Positions 38,501 through 50,500 of a stretch of 64,000 nucleotides of DNA are shown here, piece after piece. Position numbers and translations under genes: made by a program. Numbering within the stretch: position 1 is the stretch's first letter; each line of letters begins with the position of its first letter. Under the pieces are notes generated by a model that saw only the letters and a program-made list of their open reading frames with translations, had not been told where the DNA came from and made no database searches. This stretch comes from Apostichopus japonicus. Taxonomy: Eukaryota > Echinodermata > Holothuroidea > Aspidochirotida > Stichopodidae. The stretch is taken from NCBI RefSeq assembly GCF_037975245.1, contig NC_092574.1:14467213-14531212 (forward strand), given 5' to 3'.

Positions 38501-41500
38501 AAGAAGGAACATTGAATCTACTTCGGAAGTTTGCTTTTCCGAAATTCATCAGCAAACATGTATTGAGACTAAGTTACTCATTTTAACCCCCAACTATAGC
38601 ATGCTATAATGGAAAAGTTTCTTGACATTACGTAATCAACCTGCCTTGGTTGTAAAATTACCTCTTTTACCAATTAGTCTGCAACACTTGCCACATATTT
38701 TTGATTGTATGACATCTTTGTGCAAACGCTGTATGATTAACTACACTGTAGACAAGAACATATTTCCAAACAGTGTTTATACAAAGAGCCCAGTGGTGTT
38801 AAGAAGCTATGCATGCTAATTGTTGAGCCTGAGGTCGAATTACGAGAAACTTTTCTAGCTATAGCGTGCTATAATTAGAGCCAATAAAGCAGATCTTTAA
38901 GATTTAAAAAAAAAATCTTTTGCTGCGTCATATCGTCTGTTCTTTCTATTTCTTCGACAGTCTGTCTGTCCTTCCCAGTTATTTTTAGATTTGTAGATTC
39001 TCATTTGTTCAAAATGTCACAACAACCTGAAATCATTCTTTCATTGAAATTACATCGTTATTATTTTCAGTGGCCATGAAAGAATTTGAAGGTCAGATTG
39101 AAGCTAATGATCATTGCAATTATAATAATTAATAGTAAATGGAAAATTGGGAAATTTTATACAACTGTTATTCAAAACTTAAATCAAAGTTCTGAAGCTT
39201 TTTATTTCTTTTTGGTATTTGTGAGCTTGTGTGGAAATTTCAAACGGTATAACTTCATGAAGAAATCTCAGTTACATGTATTTAGTTATAACTTATAAGG
39301 TTTGTATTAAACTGACACGCTTTCTTCTTCAACCTATGATGTTAGCTGGATCCAGTTTTGTGATTTTCATTCATTACACTCAGGACATTTCTTATGCCAG
39401 AAGTTTTGATTCAGTATTATTTGGGAAATTGTGTAATTTTTGTACAGAGTGAATCAATTATTACCTTTCTAGCTTGTTGTTTTTTTGGGGGGAGGGGGGT
39501 GTAATTTGTAATATTTGCTGAATGTGTATGTACCCTAATACGTTTCCATCTCGTACAACATTGTCATAGGATCATTTAAACAAGTATATTACTGTACAGT
39601 ATGAGAAGAGCAAAGTTTACTGAATGGCTATGTTTAGTCGTTTTACGCAATATCATACCAAAATTAAAGAGGTTCCTTTATTGGTTGAAACAAAGTTCAA
39701 ACTCAACTGTTATTGCTGTTTGTTGCTATGGTTACAATGGAACTAACTGAACAATTTCTTTGCAGATTTTTAACCTATAGTAGTTCAGCAGAATAATTAT
39801 TTGATAGTAGTGCTGTATATGGACAATTTGTGGTCTCATATCATAAACACATTATTAACTGCATTCAGTAGCGCATGCGTGTAGTATTTGGTAATAACAT
39901 TTCAAGGAGGCTCATGTATGGGTATACACCAAGCAGTGCAATTCAATGGAATGTTATTGAAGTAGATGTTCTAATAATTTAAGAGAAAACATTGATCTTG
40001 CCCACGGAATATGTTAATTATGCAACTGAAACTCTCCTAAAAGAACATGACTTTCTTAAACACAAAAGAATACCAACAGATATAACTCTCCTAAATTTGA
40101 ATATTAAGTGTTAAGTGTGAGACTAAGTTAATGTTGATTTAGTATTGTTTTCCTTTTTCTTTCATTTTTAATGCAAACAGTTTTTATTTATTTTGTTCTG
40201 TGGTAGAAGGCTTAATACATTGCAAGTTATATGCTACTGTTCAGTGACTTACAGTAGTAGTTTGATGTGTAGTGCACATAAGAAATATCCTAACAAACTG
40301 ATATTCTCTTTCAAGTTGCTGATATTTGTGAAGAATTGCAGCTTCCCATCACTGGTTCCTCTGTGGACAAGAAAATTATTTCCACTTGGGATTTGATTTG
40401 TATCTGGTTTTAGTCATGTAGACTGGGGCATTACTTAGTGGTTCTTGACATTACAATGTAGCCTTCACTGGGAAGTAATTACATATTATAGTATAACTGA
40501 CAGAAAACTGTTTACTGTAAAGTAAAAAATAATGAAAAAATGAAAGAGATATTATTTAATGTTACGGGACTTATAGATAGTACACAAAGTGTTAAGTTTT
40601 CTCAGCTAGCTTAACTATTTAAAACTAATCATTCCACAACACCTACATTTATCCTGCTCTCCCCCTCCCCTCTTCCTCCCTCTCCATCTACCCCTCCCTC
40701 TCCTTCTCCCCCTCCCTTAATTCTCACAGTTTATGCATAAGGAGAGATCAATTGAATATGAACAATTCTTTACTCACCACTCAGATATTCTCGATCTGTG
40801 GATAGTATACTTCATCCAGTTGGATTCATTAATATTTCTAAACCATACATCACACACCCCCTTAACATCACCGTTCATTTATTTAACAACAACCTGTTTC
40901 ACATGCAAGGTGCCATATCCATATAATGCAGTTTTGCATAAAGTTGATAGGAATAGTAAGAATAATTTTGCATATTTTATTTTCAAATATTTGACCTACT
41001 ATACCTAAGGGCATTTTTTTTGCACCTGTTCCAAGAGCTACAAACATTTCTTGTTTTTGTCTCAGCAGAAAGGCGGGAAGAAAGAACGTTGTCTGTTCCT
41101 ATTTTCGGATATGATCATCTGTGCATCGGTGAAGCGGAGAAGCGGGGGCCTGCGGAGACCGAGTGTTACGGTGTAAGTATATGATAAGGAGACTGGCAAT
41201 GTGGATTTGATGTCTTAAAAGGAGGTACGTCAGGTTTCACCTGGGGCATAACTTTGGTATGTGTAGTGTTAACTAAAGAGTATCCAGAACACTACAAAGC
41301 ACATGTTTGTTTCAGGAATATGCTTGATTTCAAGTGATATAAAATCAAGAAAGAAGACAGTTAATAAAAGAAATTTAAAAATCTGATCCTTTGGAAGACC
41401 CAGTAGAGCTCTGAAGAGATGGTGATTGAAATTGTCTTTGTCATTAAGCAAGCCAAAAATGACTAGTTTACTCGAAAGATATTAACAAATGTGCATCAAA

Positions 41501-44500
41501 TCTCTCATGTTTATGAAACATCATTTTCATGCTGAAGATATATGTTGCACTTCGTTTGAGAGATTTGAGGGTTAAATTTTGGAAGCCAGTCTCGCATCGT
41601 TTGGCAGATTGGTGAATTGTTCTTGTCCCCATCTTTATGCTTCGATATTTATGCTAGACAAAAGGAAATTGAGATCTCAGTTACAATAGGACTGCAAGTA
41701 TATTTGTTACACCTCATCTATATGTTACACTTTTCCCTGTTGAAAGTATAAATTTACCATAACTGCATAAATATACAGTTCTGCATAAATTAACAGTTCT
41801 GACACCATTAACTCATAACCATATGACACTGTCTCTCTTTTTTACAAAACCTGCAAACTCCGCAAAAAACGATCACTTTAGATCACACTAAGGCATCCTT
41901 AGAACTGGATTTTTACATTGCATGAACGATCATTAGCTAATACTTCATTTGTTTGCTTTTTAACAATTTTTCACAGATCCATTTTTATAATCAGAAGAAA
42001 AAGTTGCAGATTTACTGAAATGTAGCTTGATTAAAGCAAATTACTTCACCCCTCCCTTTCCTGTCCCCACAACTGTAACTGTACTCTCACTATACCATGT
42101 CTAAAGCACTAGGTAGATGAAATCCTGTCCTCTTTTCAGTGACCATACTGTTCCATCTACAACTGGACCTCTTGCAGTTCTTATGTTCATTTCTAGTTTA
42201 CTCAGGGTACACCATTCCACAAATAATTATAGTTCTGATGGCAGATAAGCATCTAGAGTTGGGCACCATAATAGCAACTCACTCTGAAAAGCATAAGGAA
42301 CTATTTCCTGCCTACATTAATGCGACCAAACATATACTGGTTTGTAGTGAAAGCGCAGCTAGGTATGATACTTTCAAGACTATGTCTGAAGTTTTTTGTG
42401 GGTCATAACATTATAGTAGCTGCATTGAACGCCTGGAGAATTTTTTAAATTTCATGAAAATTATGTGCATTGTAATAAGTCTTGTCAGATAGTTTTTTAT
42501 GCATCTGAATTTTTTGTGTGGTTTCTTCAAGATAATTTTCAGTCAAAATAATATTTGATTGACAGAAATGATGTCATAAAATAATGTGCATACTGCATGG
42601 TTTGGTCTACATAGTCTCTCAATTGTTTTCACTTTCAAATGTCTTTAATGTTACAATGAAGTGTATCGGAGCAACAACAAAAAGAGGTTAAGTAGTGAAC
42701 CAAATCTATCAGCTTCTTTATACTCATTATTAAGATACCTTTGGTGTCTTAGTGTAATCAAGTACAATCGTAATTTCAGTTATATCCACTATGTGAAGTT
42801 ACCCATCACAAAGTCAAGCTATTTGCTTGGGAAATGTGTTTCTCTTACAAAGAAAGCATTAAAACTGACCGAACATATCTTTCAGACTCCTTCCAATCGA
42901 AGCCAGCAAATATAAAGTTGCCTGGAAGGTTCACATCGAGGATGTTGAGATCCTGAAGTCCATGCCAAATGCCAAAAGAGCCAATCAAGAACGAGATCTT
43001 GGTCGTCTAGAGGAAGATCTAGCCATCCTGAACCGTATCAGTGGGCTTTCAGATACCCTTAATTGCACTCATGTGGTAAGATGTCCTTGTTTTACACTTT
43101 GTAAGAAGAGCAGTGAAGTGAATCGAACCACCACCTTTGCTTTGTATGGCAAAGTTACTTGTGATGGATACCTCACCAAAACACTATCAATAATCTCTTA
43201 TAGGAAGTATCATTGCTTAAATATCTTGTCAAGGGGCTGTCCTAATGTTCACATTGATGTCATTGTGCTGGGACCTTTTTCTTGCCCTTTGGTATCCGTT
43301 TCATTTTACATTGGTGAAAGTAAACAGTGATGTTGTTAATGCAAACAATACCACTATCAGATAATATTTTAAAGAAATTGCTTTTTAGGTTTTTTACCAC
43401 TGACATTTCCAAACACTCTCCTATCAAAATGAAAATAGACAACGTAATGAACTATGAATAGGATAACTTAAAATTCAAGCACAGGTAACCCAATCTTGTC
43501 ATTTTTTTTCCCCTCAAGTTTTTGCCTTGAATATGGACATTTGTTTTATTTTCAAAAAGGACTTGTGCATAACTAGAATCTCTGTCTATAGTTTAATGAT
43601 GATGGGTTGGGTGTACTTCTTAAGATTACATACATCTAGCTTTTGAGTTCTCATATATGCCAGAGAGCTGTGAATGGCTACCAAGCTGTTTCCTTTGAAC
43701 CAACCTTTATCTTGGTGGTAATAGTTTTCTTTCTTGAAAAATGGGGTGAGAATATATGACTTAATTTGATTGGCATATAATATGAAAGGATATTTTGTTG
43801 ATTGCTGCAATTTGATCAATCAAAGTTTAAATAGTGACCTAAATTACAAGTTACAATATTGCCAGTTGCCTTGTGACAACTGTGCTAGTTTGCACTTATG
43901 ATGTGTGATCTGGTGGAGTGTGAAATTATTGAAGTCTGTGCTTCCTAAGTAGACTCATTCATGGGTTAAATATTCTATCACTAGATTGTGACCAATTCAA
44001 AATAAAATACAACTTTAAATCACTCTAATGGTAAACTATATGAGTTGCACTGTTCATTTGTTCCTTGTTCAAGTGTCTCAAGCTTAGAAAAAAAAAAGCA
44101 CAACATTGTTTAATTATCTATTTTTAGTGGTGTTTTGATAGTAGGTTGAAAGTTCACATACTGGAGGGTATTAGGATGGCTGTGCCTAAATATTTACTGT
44201 CTTCTATAAATAGATATTGACCAAGGTGTTATTGATTGGAGTGGAATGAGAGAAAAGAAATCATGCTGATGAGATTATGGGGGAGGAAAGAGGAGGACAA
44301 GGATTGTGTCAAATTTGTTTTGATTCTGGGAAAGTCATCATTTGCCAAACTGGGGAAAGAAGACAGAGAGGGAAACTTGACCAAGTGCCCTTTGTAAAGA
44401 TCAGTTATTAAAGGATCATGAAGTTAATATGAGATGAGATAGCTGTGGGTTATATTCTGCAGAGAGTATAATTGGTCAATCTACTGAGAATTAACTAATA

Positions 44501-47500
44501 ACCCTTGAGTGGTGTGAATGTTATATTACACTAATAAAGATGACTTGAAGCACAAAAAATTAAATTTGATATGTTGCAGGCGATTGAAACCCACTGCTGT
44601 AAGACCAGGTTGGATTTTCATGACATCATATTTTTGAGAAATGGATCTATAAACATCTGAGGCTCATCAATCAAAGTGGCTGGAATGCTTAGTCTAACAC
44701 AGAGAGACCAATACAATTCTCATTTGGAAAAAAGACTAAACTAAAATAACCATGTTCACAATGCATTACAAATTGACAAGTGGGGTTGAACTTCTTGGGG
44801 GGAGGGATGAGTGGTTCTGTTGTTTATACAAAGGTAAAGGAAATTGTTTTCATTGAGTTATTAGAATTTACAAAAGAAAGGATTAAGATTAACTTTTAGG
44901 CCTGCACTGATGAGCTGACCTCATCATCATCATCAATTATCCTTAAAGGAGCATACCATAGATAAGCAAATTTTAAATCTGAATATCTGAAAAACTGTAA
45001 CAGTTATAAAACCATCACCAGCAGTCATAATTTTGGCTAGGACATATCAAAACTAAAGTTTTGCTTAAAGTCATCCTTTGAATCAGATGACCATTTTATC
45101 AAGCTGTTTCTGATAATGTGAAGCTTGGTTCAACATAATATAGTCATTCTTGATAAATGTGTTACAGTTGGCTGTAATGATATCAAATCCAGCATTTGTT
45201 CAGACGAAGTGAATTGCCTTATATACTGCTTTTATTAGAGAGGTGTGTGAATATTAATATATAGCCAGCAGCATTGCCAGTTTGGCATTTTAAACACCAA
45301 AAAAGACAAATTTGGCATTTCTTCAATTTTTAATTGGCCAGGGGAAATTGAACTGTCCTGGCAAACAAAGTTTTGGCTTATTAATATTCATGGCCTACCA
45401 AAATTAAGAGAAATAGTAGCTGATTTTTTTTTAAATTTCCCCCAAAGAAAATTGGTTTCAAACATTTCATGTCCGATTTGTATTTATAGGCCTAGATGTT
45501 GGTAAAAAAAATTCTACCACATTTCACTTCATAATGTTCATCCAAAAATTGCAAGCCCACATTATTCCTACCCATCCATATACAGGGTCAAATGTCAAGA
45601 AATATAAACAACAAGTTCATATTTGGTGTTTTCTCACCCGATTTGGCTGGTTGCCAGATAGGTAGCAGAAGTTTACAAGTTCAATGACCAGAAATAAAAT
45701 TACTTGTCTATGAGTTATCAATGTAAAGTACACTCTTGGCATGGTTCTGCATTTCTCGATGTAATATATCTGATTTTGAAGCAGAGATACATCAAGACGT
45801 GGGCTCATGTAAAACCCTTTTTGCTACTCATCTATAAACTACTATTTTCATTTAATTCATTTATTTAATCATCTGTATTGGCAGGTATTGGATGAAACCC
45901 TTAAAGAACTGATCGATTCCGTCAGTAAAAAGATTTCTGAACATCAAGCTCTGGCCTCGTTACCTATTTCCCCGTTGAACAAAGTGGAGCTTTCTGTCAC
46001 CTCCTCGTGAGTATTTTACATATTTAAGCATCTCTCGTAAGATGTCATGAGCAGCTTACTATCTTAAATATTGGCACATTTTGCGCAGGAGATATCTTTT
46101 TCCGGCAGATAAAATCCACAGGAAGTTCCATAAATAGATTGTGAGGTACATTAAAAACATACATCCTTTAAGTAACATGGATGCATTGCAATGTCACATA
46201 TTGTCTATTAATACCTGACCCAGTCAGCCATATTTAACATGTTTATGTTGTTCTAAATGTATTAGAACGACCTTCAAACTGTATCACATTTTAGATGTTA
46301 CTTCAATCTGTCCTGGTTGGTTTGGGGGGGGGCAGGGGAGGGTGGAGAGGGGCTAGTGTTCTGTGAGAGGGAAGTCATTGTCCTGCAGAGAATGAAGATG
46401 TAGATCTTAACACGGCTGTCTGCATTTGATTGATAATGTCTGGTAACTTACCAAACCTTCATTATTTTTCCAAGTATAACTAATAGATGGTTGCATTTTT
46501 ATCCATCTAAAACCCCCAATTATGTCATTCCACTAAAATGCACTTTAACCAAGGAAAGCTGATTTGATTCTTCAAAAAAGTGTTGCTCGGGCACTTTCAT
46601 ATTAGTATTAATTACTGGCAAAACCCTCTTTCTCAATTCTTGCCTCTTTGTACAGTATAGAGTGAAATTTAAATTGTGCCAAAAAATTAACCAAAATCTG
46701 TTCCAAGGATCCCTTTTCCTGTTAGAATCTACATTCAGTGATTATGTGAAAAGAATTCTTGGATGGATGAGGTGACGGATGGCCTGCTTTAGATTTTGGT
46801 TACGATGCCAAAGGCACAGTAACCTTTGCAATCATGCTGGTGTGTTTGTATGTGTGTATGCATACGTTTGTTTTTGTATCTGACCGAGGACTTGAACAAA
46901 AGAATTCCAGGTCCTCGGTTGTGATTTCTAAAGAATCACCAAGTCCTCGGAAGAATTCTATTGTATGGGGTATTGTTAAGGTTAGGGTACGTGGATTTGA
47001 ACAATGGAAAATACAATGGGGTCCTCGGTTGGAATGTAATACAAACATGTATGTGTGTGTATGTGTGTATAACAGCCAACTTACGAAAAACACGATATCC
47101 CAAGAAGCACAAGGTGAGTCAATGTCATAGAATGTAGATGTGCCGTATTGTTTGTCGTTCCCATCACCTGCATATTGATGAGTGGGCAGGGCTGAACGTG
47201 AAATCTTATAATAGCAATATATCTTCAACCGTATGTCCGATTTAGTTCATACTTGGTATGGTGATGTCAGTTGATGATATGGTCATATAATCAACAATTC
47301 ATTCTCATGATTATTCATGAATGGGCATGGCTAGAGCATTATCACAGTGAAAAACTTGTAAACATGATATGTCAAGACCAACATGGTGAATCAATGTCAT
47401 ACTGCATCTATAGGACGATGCCCCATGATGTTTAGATGTACCCTATTGTTTGTGGTTCCCATGTCATTAACATTAATGAGAGGGTTTAGCATAAAAATAT

Positions 47501-50500
47501 AAAATGGCAACAACTGTGACCTCAGTAAAATTCATGAGTCAGTGGGGCTCAATGGGAAATAGTCAAATATAGCATGTAAAAGACAATATCTCATCAACCA
47601 GAAGTTGAAATCATTGTCATACTTGGTAGATAGAACCCCATGATTGAAATTGGTAGAGGTCAAGAGGTATCAAAGTCTGAAAACCTTTTAAATTGGTAAC
47701 TCCAAAATTAAAGCTATAATAAATCTGTCAATTCTCCAATGGTATAATGTTTCTTTTGGTGAACATAGTTTGGTCAAATTCAGTTCATTTAAGTTTTGTG
47801 AAGGGGTTCTATAGGTGTCAGAATATACAATTATCCAGGAAAGTTCAAGTAATGTTGTTATATAGTACTATTTTAAGCACACTCAAGTGACCCTTATCCA
47901 GTTTCACCCTCTGAGCATCAAGGGGTTAAAAAGTTACCTCAAGTGGTGGCAAAATTGGCTCAAGAGGTCAAAATGTTATTGACTGGCAATTTGTGTTGTT
48001 ATTTATACCAGACCAGAATTGAAGCTTGTCAAAATATTTTCACAATCTCATGTAGAGCTCTCAGCCTATTAACAATCTTAAAGGGATTTTCATTAGGAAT
48101 TTGAACAAAAATTCTACACTGTAAAATCCTTACCAGGGAATTAAATGGTTGATGCTTTGTCAACATTATAACTGATTCCTGATACCGTTCTTTATATGTT
48201 GCTGCATTAGTCAATAGATAGCCTTCATTTTGGTGTGCACAACTTCATGTATATTGACATGCATGTTGTACCGCACTATGAATATGTTTAGGCATTTTGT
48301 AACCACTAAACGTTTCGTTTTCTGGTTAGATTCGTCATAATAACTATGAATTATTCAAGTTTATCTAAAGATGTTCATACTCAGCAATTAGCTGCAAGGT
48401 TGTTGCAAAATGTATGCATTTGTGAAGATCCAAGCACAATTTTAATAGCTTCTGGCCATTCTTGAATATTATTCAAGGTATTCAAGTGCCTTCAGGGGGC
48501 TTAACAGAAAATTTGTATAATGTTAGTATCTCTGCATCTGTATGTCCAATTTAGTTCATTCTTGGTATGGTGATGTAACAACATAATGAGTACATGTTCT
48601 TTGCAACATTTTCTACCTCATTAAGTTTCAGGAGTGGGTGAGGCTTAATGGAAAATTGTCGAAAACGGCTTGTAAACATGTTATCTTAAAAAACACAAGT
48701 TGAATTAATGTCATACTTGGTAGATAGATGCCCTATGATTAGTAGATGTGCTATTTCAGTTTTGGATTCCATCTCATGAATATTAATTACTGGGCTGGGC
48801 TTAACAGAAAATTGTTGAAATATCAATAGCTCTGCAACTGTATGTACAATTTAGTTTATACTTGGTGATGTACATGGTGATGTACATGTTCTTTCAAACA
48901 ACAAACTATCTGGGCCCAAATCTTTTCATTTCCACCTCAAATACATATTTGGGACACATTCTTTGGGCCTGAATTTGTGGGGCCCAAGATGTTTGGAGCA
49001 TTTGGACCCACATTTTTTGGGTCTCTAAGTTTTTTGGGGCAAATATATTTTGGAGTCAGTTTGGGCCAAATATTTTTTGGTACCATTTAGGCACATAGGC
49101 GCAAAATTTTATTGGGCCCAATTTCTTGGGAGGACCCAAAAGTTTACAATTGCAATAACTCCACAAACATGAATTGGATTGTATCCAAACTTGGAATACA
49201 GTTGTTGGCTGAAAGGCTGGTACATGTAGGCCTAACGTTTTGAGGACCATCAGGCCGCAAAAATTGTGGGCGCATTTTTAGGCAGGGTGGGCCCAAAATT
49301 TATATTCTCCTCAAATGCATTTTATGACACTTTCTTTCGGGCCCATTTATTTGGGGGTCACATTAATTGGGGTTCAAGTTTGGGGAGACAAATATATTTT
49401 TGAGTCAGTTTGTTTGGGCTGAAGATTTTTGAGACCGTTTAGAAGCCAAATTTATTGGGTCCATAGTTTTGGGAGTGCCAAAAATTTTAAAATTGCAATA
49501 AATCCAGAACCATGAGTCAGTTTTTATCCAACTTTGACTACAATTGTTGGTTAATAGCTGGTACATGTGTGCATAAATATTTTAGGCTCATTTGGGTCCA
49601 ACATTGTGTTGGGCCCATTTTGGGACCCAATTTTTTTTGGCCAACATTTTTCTGAACCCAATTTGGGATAGTGACATGGGGCTCTTGTGTTAGCATTTAC
49701 TTTACTATTGGAATGACTGACATACAACACAGCTTGTCAACAGGATATCTCAACAAACACAGGTTCAATGAATTGGTGTCATACCTGGTAGGTTAAACCA
49801 GCTTGGTGAGTTCAAGAACCCTATTGAAGTTGGTAGAGGTCAAAGGTCACTTGAGGTCCACAGGTGTGTAAGTTTGAAAACCTATTAAACAGATAACTCC
49901 AAAATTAAAGCTACAATTAATCTGTGAATTCTCCAATGGTATGATTTTCTTTTTGTGAACATAGTTTGATCAAATTCAGTTCAAGTTAGTTTTCTGAAGG
50001 GTCTCTATAGGACTGCAACAATACCTACAGTACAATCATCCAGGAAATGAAATCTTGCTTTAAACCTGCTCTGATTATCATTTTTCACTCTCTGAGCTTT
50101 AAGGGGTCAAAAGGTTTTCTCAAATGAACAACAATTGCCTCAAGGGGTCAGCAGTTTATCTCAAATTTGCCATTTTCGCTGTGTTTTTTACTACATGACT
50201 TTTGCTGTGTTTTTATTTCACATAGGAAGACTGTTCTTTCTTGATATTGAAACATTTTGAAATGGTTGATTGCACAAGGGGGAGCCGCAAATAAGAGCTG
50301 GAAATCTCTGATCTTTTGTGGCAAATTTAACTCACTTGCTTCACATTTAGTCAGATAGTTATTTTGCATTTTGAGTACATTTTATGGCAAGGAATTACAA
50401 ACCCAATTGGCTTTCTGGTTATACTATGTTAATAAACAGACTTTAACTTTGTCAACATGATGAACTGATTCCTGGTATCTTCATTTATATGTTACCACAT

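Larger units (their letters stand above)
32459..41065 (+). other. Intron, 8.6 kb
   Basis: GT-AG intron between the DH and PH-like exons. It holds a SINE (33243-33520), a 113-bp tandem duplication (33708-33928), a foldback element (34611-34830), a MITE (38595-38873), G-runs near 36654 and 39487, and a polypyrimidine tract (40657-40717). A 400-bp stretch at 35254-35654 has two short antisense open frames of unknown meaning. Otherwise I see nothing. Confidence 0.85.

Noticed and set aside
42962-43330. 122-codon frame taken as one gene
   Set aside because: Only its first part (to 43075) is exon; after the GTAAGA donor it is intron read-through.
46800-47228. 142-codon minus-strand frame opposite a 98-codon plus-strand frame
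   Set aside because: It lies in the degenerate repeat complex and includes a CACACATACA microsatellite translated as THTHTYM; open on both strands because of repeat composition.
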